Assembly: GCA_027025255.1 (NCBI GenBank)
Contig: JALVRC010000172.1
Span: 1 to 24,734 of the forward strand
Reading direction: 5' to 3'
DNA from: Caldifarciminota bacterium
GTDB taxonomy: Bacteria > Hydrothermota > Tepidihabitantia > B3-TA06 > JALVRC01
Length of the DNA stretch: 24,734 bases
Positions within the stretch are counted from its first letter, which is position 1. Every line of letters starts with the position of its first letter. Positions 15,271 through 21,765 of the stretch are shown in pieces. Below the pieces are notes generated by a model that searched no databases, was not told the origin of the DNA, and worked only from the letters and a program-made list of their open reading frames with translations. The position numbers and the translations under genes were made by a program.

Positions 15271-16146
15271 TTACTCTCCAACCATTTTTATGCGCTTCTT
15301 TGCGTTCATTATTATTGATTGTGGCGGTCTGGGTGTCAGGGTTAAAATCGTTTGATAAGCCTCTAAAGCACTGGAGAGATCTCCGCTTTTCATAAAGAAA
15401 TCGCCTTTTAAGAGCAAGTATTCAGGCTTGAGTCTGGTTGGAAATTGCAGAGGGTCAATGATTTGTATTATCATTTCTGCGCTGTCAACCTTTCCTCTCC
15501 TCATAAGGTCCTTTAAGTATTCTACCCCATCCCGTGCCATATCAGTCTGGATAAAATAGAATTTTTCTCTCATGGCTCTGAATCCTGTGTTATATGCAAG
15601 ATCCCATCTTCCCATTTCTTCATAGGTTTTCATGAGGTTTGTATATAATTCTACACGTGAGAGTGAATCTGTTTCAAATTTAAGAGAAGCATTGAAGTAT
15701 TTAATGGCTTTTGTATATTCTCCATTGTACTTATAAATATCCGCTTCTGCTTTATAGCCCTTTTTATATATAGAGCTGTCAGAAATAAAATGCTCACCCT
15801 TGCTTAACATCTCAAGAGCTGTAGTCCTTTCTCCAAGACGTGCGAGTTCAATCCCTCTTTTGAGGTAAGCAATGCCTATACTGTCAGTATACAATGTATC
15901 CATTTTTGCAAGGCTATCTAAGAATTTGTTTGCCTCATAAAGATTTTTGCTTCCAAGATAGGCCTTGCCCATAAGATAAAATACCTGAGGATTACTATAT
16001 TTAATATAAGGATGAAGCATTGTTATAACTGTTGAATAATCTCTTCTATGTAAAGCTTTGGTTGCTTCTTCAATAGGGGCTTTTCTTTTATTACTGCAAT
16101 TTATGAGACTTAAAAGTAGTAAAAAAAAACTTAAAAAACGTTTCAT
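15271..16146 (-). CDS. TPR-repeat putative lipoprotein
   Basis: A 291-residue protein with about six TPR-like helical hairpins between residues 25 and 280 (for example NPQVFYLMGKAYLGSKNLYE and AEADIYKYNGEYTKAIKYFN). The N-terminus MKRFLSFFLLLLSLINC is a signal peptide with a candidate lipid-modified cysteine at residue 17; Asn at -1 is atypical. It is probably a periplasmic scaffold anchored to a membrane. The ATG overlaps the stop of the phosphorylase gene (ATGA) and GGGAG lies 7 nt upstream. The BamD-like gene follows 1 nt after its stop. The function cannot be named beyond protein-protein contact. Confidence 0.82.
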   Translation of the reverse strand: MKRFLSFFLLLLSLINCSNKRKAPIEEATKALHRRDYSTVITMLHPYIKYSNPQVFYLMGKAYLGSKNLYEANKFLDSLAKMDTLYTDSIGIAYLKRGIELARLGERTTALEMLSKGEHFISDSSIYKKGYKAEADIYKYNGEYTKAIKYFNASLKFETDSLSRVELYTNLMKTYEEMGRWDLAYNTGFRAMREKFYFIQTDMARDGVEYLKDLMRRGKVDSAEMIIQIIDPLQFPTRLKPEYLLLKGDFFMKSGDLSSALEAYQTILTLTPRPPQSIIMNAKKRIKMVGE

Positions 16147-16940
16147 GAGATACTCCCTAATAATTTTTCAAATATGCGTTTTAAAAAAACAGCTCTTTTT
16201 TTGGCAACAGTTTCAACCTCTTTACCTTCAGCATGTTCGTCTGATGCCATGTTTGTAATAATTGATATTCCTGCGACCTTCATCTTAAAGTATCGTGCCA
16301 TAATTACTTCAGGTACAGTTGACATGCCTACCATATCAGCACCAATAATCCTTATAAAATTGTATTCAGCGTTTGTTTCCAGTGATGGGCCATGTACTGC
16401 AGCATATACTCCTTCATGAGGAGGAAGTTTCATATCTAGGAGTATATTTTTAAGTTCTTCTCTTAAGCCTTCATCATAAGCCTTTTTCATGGTTATAAAT
16501 CTATTATCAATGTCTTTTCCAATTAAGGGATTGTCTCCTATAAGATTGATATGGTCCTTTATTATAACGAAATCTCCTGTATTAAATGAAGTATTGAGCC
16601 CACCTGCTGCATTGGAAATAATCAGATATTTTACTCCCATATAAGCGAGTGTTCTAATATAGTATGTTACCTCTTCAAGGGAAAATCCTTCATAGTAATG
16701 GACTCTTCCATTAAGTACGCCTATATTCATTTTGTTAAAGTTTCCAACAACAAATTTTCCAGGATGATTTGTTGTAGGAACAGGGAAATAAGGAATGTCT
16801 TTATAAAATATTGTGGTTGACTCTTTTAGTAATGGGATACTATTGTCAAGTCCTGTGCCTGTTATAATTGCAACATCAATTTTCTCAATGCCTCTTTCCT
16901 TTAAAAAATCCTTTGTTTCTTCTAACTTGTTAGCTATCAT
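16143..16940 (-). CDS. punA: Purine nucleoside phosphorylase
   Basis: A 265-residue PNP of the trimeric (PNP/MTAP) family. Visible signatures: ITGTGLDNSIPLL near the N-terminus, NGRVHYYEG, SNAAGGLNTSFNTGD, HGPSLETNAEY, VGMSTVPEV and the base-binding Asn in IITNMAS. It splits purine nucleosides with phosphate to a base and ribose-1-phosphate. The HYYEG and NAAGGLN motifs look like PNP rather than 5'-methylthioadenosine phosphorylase. The start is ATG 16940 (residue 15 of the longest frame): it forms an ATGA overlap with the arginine decarboxylase stop, and the upstream Cys-rich residues are not part of the family. Confidence 0.9.
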   Translation of the reverse strand: MIANKLEETKDFLKERGIEKIDVAIITGTGLDNSIPLLKESTTIFYKDIPYFPVPTTNHPGKFVVGNFNKMNIGVLNGRVHYYEGFSLEEVTYYIRTLAYMGVKYLIISNAAGGLNTSFNTGDFVIIKDHINLIGDNPLIGKDIDNRFITMKKAYDEGLREELKNILLDMKLPPHEGVYAAVHGPSLETNAEYNFIRIIGADMVGMSTVPEVIMARYFKMKVAGISIITNMASDEHAEGKEVETVAKKRAVFLKRIFEKLLGSIS

Positions 16941-17488
16941 TGTTCTACAATAAATACAGCAGCAGCGACAACAGTGGTCCATAAACCATTTTCATCGCCT
17001 ACAGCTGTATGGGTTATATGACTTGTTTCAACAATCTTATTGGATATTTTCCATATTTCTTTTTTCTCGTCATAACTCGCATCAGGATTAAAAGGAACTC
17101 CGAGGGTTGAAGCAAGCATGGTTGCAGCAAGGTCTTCAGCATATTCTCCTGCTTTTTCTTCATCTATACCAAAGGCATGATATTCAGAAAGGTATCCATA
17201 TTGTGATTTATCTTTGGGCATAGCAATACCTACTGATGCGCTTAGTCTTCTATAGGGTTCGTTTGTAGAGTTTTTGCTCATTACAGTATAGACGATTTCT
17301 CCATCCTTAAGAAGCATTAGCCCTTTTTCCTTCTGGATGTATAAACATCCGGGGGGAAGTATACTTGAAACTTCAACAAGGTTAAAGCGGGCAATACCTG
17401 CATTCCTTAATGCATGTTCAAAACTTCCCAGCTTGTCCTTATGAACTCCTATTCCTTTTGTTAAAAAGAACTTAGTTGGTACAGGCAT
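16937..17488 (-). CDS. pdaD: Pyruvoyl-dependent arginine decarboxylase
   Basis: A 183-residue proenzyme that self-cleaves to an alpha and beta chain and generates a pyruvoyl group. The cleavage site is LVEVSSILPPGC, between Ser41 and Ser42, with the archaeal-type surroundings (KGIGVHKDKLGSFE, ASVGIAMPKD). It turns arginine to agmatine for polyamine synthesis or acid/energy use. The family is known mostly in archaea and in thermophilic or candidate-phylum bacteria, so it hints at such an ancestry. The ATG lies 6 nt (TTAACA) after the last base of tRNA-Ala and no Shine-Dalgarno is present in the gap or in the tRNA 3' end. Cleavage of the tRNA 3' end would leave a mRNA with about 6 nt of leader. 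Confidence 0.93.
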   Translation of the reverse strand: MPVPTKFFLTKGIGVHKDKLGSFEHALRNAGIARFNLVEVSSILPPGCLYIQKEKGLMLLKDGEIVYTVMSKNSTNEPYRRLSASVGIAMPKDKSQYGYLSEYHAFGIDEEKAGEYAEDLAATMLASTLGVPFNPDASYDEKKEIWKISNKIVETSHITHTAVGDENGLWTTVVAAAVFIVEQ

Positions 17489-17494
17489 TGTTAA

Positions 17495-17567
17495 TGGAGC
17501 AGAGCGGATTTGAACCGCCGACCTCCTCGTTGCGAACGAGGCGCTCTCCCAGCTGAGCTACTGCCCC
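17495..17567 (-). tRNA. tRNA-Ala (CGC)
   Basis: A 73-nt tRNA. Acceptor GGGGCAG pairs with CTGCTCC and includes the G3-U70 pair that identifies alanine tRNA. The anticodon stem CCTCG/CGAGG encloses TTCGCAA (anticodon CGC, reads GCG). Discriminator A; CCA is not encoded. It lies inside the rpmA operon, 5 nt after the hydrolase stop and 6 nt before the arginine decarboxylase ATG, with no promoter of its own visible. Confidence 0.95.
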
Positions 17568-17572
17568 TTGCA

Positions 17573-18217
17573 TTATTTTGTATAGGGGAGAACCCATACC
17601 TCAAGTGTCTCAGGAAGGGTTGTAAAAGATATTTCTTTATCTTTAATGTGTTTTACTCGTTCAAATTTTGAGATAAATTTCTGGACGTTTTCAATAGGAA
17701 AAGAAGTCTTTTCCGTTTTATAATGCATTGGAATAACTATTTTGGGCTTTAATTTATTAACAATAGTATATGCTTCATCAGCATTAATTGTAAAGTGCCC
17801 TCCAACAGGGATTAGTAGTATGTCTACATCTTTTATCCCTGATAAATCAGCATTAACATCACCGAGATCTCCGCAATGTACAAGTTTTATATTATCAATG
17901 TCTAAGGAAAAAATAATATTTTCGCCTCTATCTTTTCCCTGATTGGGATCATGATAGGTTTTAAAACCCTCTATTACAATACCTTTTATTTCTCTTCTTT
18001 CTGGAGTGTTCACAATCTCAGGGTTTCCTTTTACAGCCTCAGTAAAATTATGGTCTTCATGAGTATGAGTAACAGTAACAATATCAGCTTCTTCATCTAT
18101 ACTATCGTATTTTATTCCACCATCGTAGGCATTTGGTTTGTAAGGATCGGTAATAATCCTTACTCCATCTTTATTTTCAATAAGAAAGGACGCATGAGCT
18201 AAATAACGTATTTTCAT
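17573..18217 (-). CDS. MBL-fold metal-dependent hydrolase
   Basis: A 214-residue metallo-beta-lactamase-fold hydrolase of the UPF0173/UlaG-like type. The metal site HTHEDHN (residues ~51-57), a later HCGD, and the GGHFT and PMHYKTE loops of that family are visible. No signal peptide, so it acts in the cytoplasm. Relatives include RNase-like or lactonase enzymes, and many are unassigned, so a substrate should not be guessed. The ATG 18217 is 0 nt after the rpmA stop; the Shine-Dalgarno AAGGAGG lies inside the rpmA 3' end, so they are coupled. It stands between two translation genes: rpmA and tRNA-Ala. Confidence 0.86.
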   Translation of the reverse strand: MKIRYLAHASFLIENKDGVRIITDPYKPNAYDGGIKYDSIDEEADIVTVTHTHEDHNFTEAVKGNPEIVNTPERREIKGIVIEGFKTYHDPNQGKDRGENIIFSLDIDNIKLVHCGDLGDVNADLSGIKDVDILLIPVGGHFTINADEAYTIVNKLKPKIVIPMHYKTEKTSFPIENVQKFISKFERVKHIKDKEISFTTLPETLEVWVLPYTK

Positions 18218-18478
18218 TCATCCCTCCTTTGCTACAATACTCACCCTTTTTTTATTTTTTCTTACCCATTCAAATTTTACATATCCGTCTATTAGGGCAA
18301 AAAGTGTATCATCTTTACCGCGGCCAACATTCTTTCCTGGCCATATAGGTGTTCCTCTCTGTTTAACCAGTATGTTCCCGGCTTTTACAAACTGACCACC
18401 ATATCTTTTTATTCCCAGTCTTTGACCCTGACTATCTCTTCCATTTTTACTTACACCACCACCTTTTTTGTGTGCCAT
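18218..18478 (-). CDS. rpmA: 50S ribosomal protein L27
   Basis: An 86-residue L27. The start MAHKKGGGVSKNGRDSQ is the conserved, unextended form whose tail reaches the peptidyl transferase centre, so no N-terminal processing is needed. The basic core (GQRLGIKRYGGQ) and GTPIWPGKNVGRGKDDTLFAL are characteristic. It has AGGAGG upstream of the ATG, and a promoter at 18513-18540. L21 (rplU), usually just upstream, is absent here; the gene upstream is an unrelated secreted protein of the same direction. First gene of the long operon ending at 13733. Confidence 0.96.
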   Translation of the reverse strand: MAHKKGGGVSKNGRDSQGQRLGIKRYGGQFVKAGNILVKQRGTPIWPGKNVGRGKDDTLFALIDGYVKFEWVRKNKKRVSIVAKEG

Positions 18479-18512
18479 ATAATAACCTCCTCACATTTCT
18501 TTATTCATTAAA

Positions 18513-18540
18513 ATTTTATACAAAAAATCAGTAAAGTCAA
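18513..18540 (-). promoter_or_regulatory. Promoter of the rpmA operon
   Basis: On the minus strand TTGACT (18540-18535), a 16-nt spacer and TAAAAT (18518-18513). The predicted start near 18506 gives a leader of about 28 nt that carries the GAGGAGG of rpmA, so this unit is of the ordinary Shine-Dalgarno type. Confidence 0.65.
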
Positions 18541-18579
18541 GTAATAGGGTTAAACTCCAACAGTTGTATTTAAACATTT

Positions 18580-19305
18580 TTATTTTTTAAATGGAGTTGT
18601 CAAATCCTTTTTAATCTCTACTGTAAAATCATCAAAAAAAACATAACTGTCAGCTTTTGACCAGAGCCCGATTTTACCATTAATTAGAGTGCTGTTCGTG
18701 TAGTCAATGAATTTTTTACCATTTAAGAATCCTTTAATATGCTTCCCCTTTATACTTACTGTTAACGTATGCCATTTTTTTGACAGTGTTTTTACATTTC
18801 TTATCCATTGAACAGATGAACGTTTTCCATGTTTCATACGAAATAGGACAATATTGTTTTCCAAGGGATTTGCCCTTATAACAAGGTAGTTGCCATTGGG
18901 TTTTATATCAAAGGCAATACCTGCTGCTCTATCAATACGTCCACTTATGCTTTTGAATCTGACAGTGATTTTTCCCTCTTTAAACATGTTAAGCTTGTTA
19001 TAGATTGTAAGCGGAAAGTATTTATATGCCTCAAGGTTATCAAGAAATTCAGCGTATCTATCGCCGTACATCCCTTTTGCTTTATTTACAATTCCTTCTG
19101 ATAGAAGGCCTTTCTCCCATTTTCTTCCATCAACAGCATAAACTGTATTGTCTCCGTCTCTGTCAATGTGCCATTTCCCCACAAATGAGGTAAAGTCTTT
19201 TGCCTGTGCATTGTAGGTTTCATTATCAAATCTGCAAATATATCTTGTTGAGCCAAAAACTACACTGTAAAACATTATGAATAATAACATAACTTTAGGT
19301 TTCAT
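18580..19305 (-). CDS. Secreted lectin-fold (DUF1080/LamG-like) protein
   Basis: A 241-residue exported protein. The N-terminus has a signal peptide (KPKVMLLFIMFYSVVFG, cleavage probably after FG). The rest looks like a concanavalin A-type beta sandwich: GKWHIDRDGDNTVYAVDG, a central RAAGIAFDIKPNGNYLVIRANP, KWHTLTVSIKGKHIKGFLNGK and a final GKIGLWSKADSYVFFDDFTVE. This order is that of DUF1080/3-keto-disaccharide-hydrolase-like and laminin G-like domains, so a sugar-binding or glycan-related role is likely, without a catalytic claim. The Shine-Dalgarno AGGAGG is formed by the last two Arg codons of the permease gene upstream, 2 nt away; the two are coupled and may work together. Confidence 0.8.
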   Translation of the reverse strand: MKPKVMLLFIMFYSVVFGSTRYICRFDNETYNAQAKDFTSFVGKWHIDRDGDNTVYAVDGRKWEKGLLSEGIVNKAKGMYGDRYAEFLDNLEAYKYFPLTIYNKLNMFKEGKITVRFKSISGRIDRAAGIAFDIKPNGNYLVIRANPLENNIVLFRMKHGKRSSVQWIRNVKTLSKKWHTLTVSIKGKHIKGFLNGKKFIDYTNSTLINGKIGLWSKADSYVFFDDFTVEIKKDLTTPFKK

Positions 19306-19307
19306 GC

Positions 19308-20615
19308 TTACCTCCTTTTTTTAAAGGGTTTAAATGAAATCATATAGTAAATGGTTATACTTAGAACGGATAAAATAGAGTAAATAATAAATAGATACAT
19401 TGCCCATCCATTTTTTACAACTAGTGGGTAGCCAGGAAATATTTGTTGTGTTTTCTCTTTTTTTATACTTAGTCCACTGAGTTTTTGAAGAATTATAAAG
19501 ATTTCTTCTTCACTTGTTGAAAAGGTCCTTTCTTTTTTGTTATTCAGTGTGAAAACAATTGTACCGTAGTTATCTTGAAGCTCTTTCCCTTTTATATAAT
19601 GGGTTTTTACATTGGTTTTAACAAGGCTTAATTTTTTTAAAAAATCGTTCTCAAAATCCTTTGCTCTGCTATCACCTGGATCAAGATATATATCTATTGT
19701 GAAGGCAGGAATTTTTTTAAGAAAACGCTCTTTTTCAAAAGAAAATGATGCTTTTCTGCTTTCTGTCAAATCAGCGTTAAAATGAATATTTTGATTAATA
19801 AACATAAGGCTTATAAATAGTATAATAGCAAGGATTAGCCTTATGGTTTTTTCCCTAATGGAAAAGTTAAAGAAAACATACGCAGTATATAGAAGAAAAG
19901 ATATAATAAGCAAAAGGTATAGAGTGCTTGATAGAGAAAAGGTGCCATTTTCAAAATACTTTAAATTGTGTGTGATTGAAAATTTTGTTATACCAGAGAC
20001 AAAAGGTATATTCATATCTTTACCAAAATCAATAAACCAGGATAGTATTATGAGGAAAAGTGAGAATATTGATGCCTGTGCATGTGTCTTAAAGATTGAG
20101 GCTGAAAAGAAAGAAACAGCAATGATAAACAAGCCGTAAAGCATATATTCAGAAAGGAGCAATAAGGCCTCGCTATAGGGTATATGGCCACCGATTAAAT
20201 GCCAATAAATAAAAATTGGTAGGGTTAAGAGAATAAAGCCTATAAGTATTATAAAGCTTGATAAGGATTTTATGTAAAATATCCCTTTTGTAGAAAAGGG
20301 CATTTGTGCAAGCAGTAGAAGAGTATTGTTATGCTTTTCATTGATTAAGGATTGGATAAATACAAATGGAGCAAAGAGTGAGAGGAGAATGAATAATCCT
20401 CCAAGTGTCGGAACAAATATGCCTGATGCTGGCTCAAATCCCTGAGCGTATAATTTATCTTTAACAGCGGTTAAGCTTGCTTTAGAGTATAAATCTACAG
20501 CAGAGTAAAAGCTGTAAGAAAGTATTATGGCAAGAAGGATTATAAATATATATGTTGTTTTACTTTTTAAAAAATCTTTTATTTCTTTGAAAAGAAGTAT
20601 TAAATAGCTTTTCAT
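19308..20615 (-). CDS. GldF-GldG-like fused ABC permease
   Basis: A 435-residue membrane protein. Residues 1-255 resemble an ABC-2/GldF permease with six hydrophobic segments. A further segment follows at about 258-276 and then DLTESRKASFSFEKERFL, leading to IDIYLDPGDSRAKDFENDFL: this is the start of the extracytoplasmic domain of GldG (the DLTxxxxxSLS...VEVYL pattern). One more membrane segment lies near 405-428 before a basic tail. So one protein combines GldF and a short GldG of about 170 residues, which are normally two proteins with GldG near 500 or more. It makes the membrane part of an exporter of unknown substrate with the ATPase upstream; its ATG overlaps that gene's stop (ATGA). GldA/F/G proteins occur in gliding bacteria, but this does not show gliding. 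Confidence 0.82.
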   Translation of the reverse strand: MKSYLILLFKEIKDFLKSKTTYIFIILLAIILSYSFYSAVDLYSKASLTAVKDKLYAQGFEPASGIFVPTLGGLFILLSLFAPFVFIQSLINEKHNNTLLLLAQMPFSTKGIFYIKSLSSFIILIGFILLTLPIFIYWHLIGGHIPYSEALLLLSEYMLYGLFIIAVSFFSASIFKTHAQASIFSLFLIILSWFIDFGKDMNIPFVSGITKFSITHNLKYFENGTFSLSSTLYLLLIISFLLYTAYVFFNFSIREKTIRLILAIILFISLMFINQNIHFNADLTESRKASFSFEKERFLKKIPAFTIDIYLDPGDSRAKDFENDFLKKLSLVKTNVKTHYIKGKELQDNYGTIVFTLNNKKERTFSTSEEEIFIILQKLSGLSIKKEKTQQIFPGYPLVVKNGWAMYLFIIYSILSVLSITIYYMISFKPFKKRR

Positions 20616-21310
20616 CCTTCTAATGCCTTTATGAAAATTTTTTCAAGGGTGTTTTCCTTTACTGAGTATTTTTCCTTGAGTTCGTTTAGTGTTCCCTGGG
20701 CAACAACCTCACCTTTGTTAAGCAGAATAAAATCATTGCATATACGCTGAGCATAGGAAAGTTCATGTATTGAGAGAATAATTGTTTTTGACTGTTTGAC
20801 AAATGAAAGCAAAATTTCAATGATATGCTGCATTTGTAAGGGGTCAAATCCTTCAAATGGCTCATCCAGGATATAAACAGGCCTTTTTATTGAAAGTGCT
20901 GTATAGAGTTTCAGCCTCTGATGCCAGCCTTTTGACAGATGCTTTATCCTTTTTGTATAAATATTTTCAAGAAAGAATAAATTAAAAAGATTAGTATTTT
21001 TTATCTTTAGCACTTTATTAAGAAAGTCAATGTATTCGTATACATGGTATTCCGGATAAATTGTCATTCTCTCTGGCATATAAGATATAAATGGCTTTAT
21101 GTGATTAAAGCTCATGACATGCATATTATCTATGTATATTTCCCCTTTATTCGGGTATTCAATCCCTGTAATAATCTTAAGCAATGTGGATTTACCAGCG
21201 CCATTTGGACCTATTATCCCTGTAATAGTGCCTTTATTTATTGAGAGTGTGATGTTTTTTAAAACTGTAACATTTTCGTATGTTTTATATATCTTATTCA
21301 GTGAAATCAT
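20612..21310 (-). CDS. ABC transporter ATP-binding protein (GldA-like)
   Basis: A 232-residue ABC ATPase. Walker A is GPNGAGKST (residues 34-42), the signature is LSKGW in place of LSGGQ (HLSKGWHQRLKL), Walker B is YILDEPFEGFDP and the switch His lies in LSIHEL. It is the energy subunit for the fused permease directly downstream, whose start overlaps its stop. Its own ATG (21310-21308) overlaps the TGA of a 34-codon ORF. There is no proper Shine-Dalgarno before it (only ATAGG), so its translation probably depends on that ORF. The LSKGW variant is usual in this ABC-2 group. Confidence 0.92.
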   Translation of the reverse strand: MISLNKIYKTYENVTVLKNITLSINKGTITGIIGPNGAGKSTLLKIITGIEYPNKGEIYIDNMHVMSFNHIKPFISYMPERMTIYPEYHVYEYIDFLNKVLKIKNTNLFNLFFLENIYTKRIKHLSKGWHQRLKLYTALSIKRPVYILDEPFEGFDPLQMQHIIEILLSFVKQSKTIILSIHELSYAQRICNDFILLNKGEVVAQGTLNELKEKYSVKENTLEKIFIKALEG

Positions 21311-21411
21311 AGCCTATCTGTTTTATATAGAAGTTTTAAGGTTGAGACTGGACTAAATTGCTTATTGCCTCTTGAAAAAAATACGAGTCCTGTTCTATTT
21401 AACGTGCACAT
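21307..21411 (-). CDS. Putative 34-residue leader peptide, leaderless start
   Basis: A 34-codon ORF that begins at ATG 21411 and ends with a TGA overlapping the ATG of the ABC ATPase gene (ATGA). The -10 box ends exactly 5 nt before the ATG, as for gatC and tldD, so the mRNA would start on this ATG. The peptide begins MCTLNRTGLVFF and ends KTDRL; it is basic, without an obvious membrane segment or family. It may be a coupling leader that delivers ribosomes to the ATPase start, or a chance frame; position and coupling are the evidence, not sequence similarity. Confidence 0.5.
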   Translation of the reverse strand: MCTLNRTGLVFFSRGNKQFSPVSTLKLLYKTDRL

Positions 21412-21416
21412 ATAAA

Positions 21417-21444
21417 ATATTACAAAAAATATTGATTTTGTCAA
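21417..21444 (-). promoter_or_regulatory. Promoter of the ABC transporter operon
   Basis: On the minus strand TTGACA (21444-21439), a 16-nt spacer ending in TTG, and TAATAT (21422-21417), then TTTAT and the ATG of the 34-codon ORF. It lies 52 nt after the end of tRNA-Tyr, in the only gene-free stretch upstream of the operon. Confidence 0.7.
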
Positions 21445-21495
21445 GGATTGAAGTTTGTATAAGCTATGAATTATTTGCGCTTTATACCTTTAAGA

Positions 21496-21578
21496 TGGGC
21501 AGGGAAGGATTTGAACCTCCGAAGGCGTATGCCAGCAGATTTACAGTCTGCCCCCGTTGGCCACTTGGGTACCTGCCC
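21496..21578 (-). tRNA. tRNA-Tyr (GTA)
   Basis: An 83-nt class II tRNA. Acceptor GGGCAGG pairs with CCTGCCC; the anticodon stem GCAGA/TCTGC encloses CTGTAAA (anticodon GTA); a long variable arm and the T-arm GGAGG TTCAAAT CCTTC follow. Discriminator A; CCA not encoded. It starts 5 nt after tRNA-Thr and is cotranscribed with it. Confidence 0.95.
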
Positions 21579-21583
21579 ATAAA

Positions 21584-21656
21584 AGCTGGCGAAGGGATTT
21601 GAACCCCTGACCTGATGATTACAAATCATCTGCTCTGCCAACTGAGCTACGCCAGC
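21584..21656 (-). tRNA. tRNA-Thr (TGT)
   Basis: A 73-nt tRNA. Acceptor GCTGGCG pairs with CGCCAGC; the D-arm is GCTC...GAGC; the anticodon stem GATGA/TCATC encloses TTTGTAA (anticodon TGT); the T-arm is AGGGG TTCAAAT CCCTT. Discriminator T; CCA not encoded. First gene of a two-tRNA unit with its promoter at 21666-21693. A tRNA Thr-Tyr pair is a common bacterial arrangement near tufB, but no tuf gene is here. Confidence 0.95.
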
Positions 21657-21665
21657 TTGAAATTA

Positions 21666-21693
21666 ATTATATACAAAATATTTGTAATGTCAA
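21666..21693 (-). promoter_or_regulatory. Promoter of tRNA-Thr and tRNA-Tyr
   Basis: A full-consensus TTGACA (21693-21688), a 16-nt spacer and TATAAT (21671-21666) on the minus strand. The tRNA begins 9 nt after the -10 box, so the primary transcript should have only about 3 nt of 5' leader. Confidence 0.8.
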
Positions 21694-21765
21694 GCACTAA
21701 AATATTTATAAATGTTAAATCTTATGCTGATTTCTTCATAAAGCTTACGTTTTTTTATCTTACAT

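Noticed and set aside
15270..15281. TTG start at 15281 for the BamD-like gene
   Set aside because: It would overlap the previous gene and the Shine-Dalgarno; GGAGAG is correctly spaced for ATG 15269.
16941..16982. Longer N-terminus of the purine nucleoside phosphorylase (Cys-rich 14 residues)
   Set aside because: Not part of the family, and the ATGA overlap with the upstream stop marks ATG 16940 as start.
18541..18600. Inverted AACTCCA/TGGAGTT repeat after the lectin-fold gene
   Set aside because: Only 7 bp with a loop of more than 30 nt and no T-run; not a credible terminator.
21372..21602. 76-codon plus-strand frame containing GREGFEPP
   Set aside because: This is the antisense translation of tRNA-Tyr and part of tRNA-Thr, a familiar annotation error.
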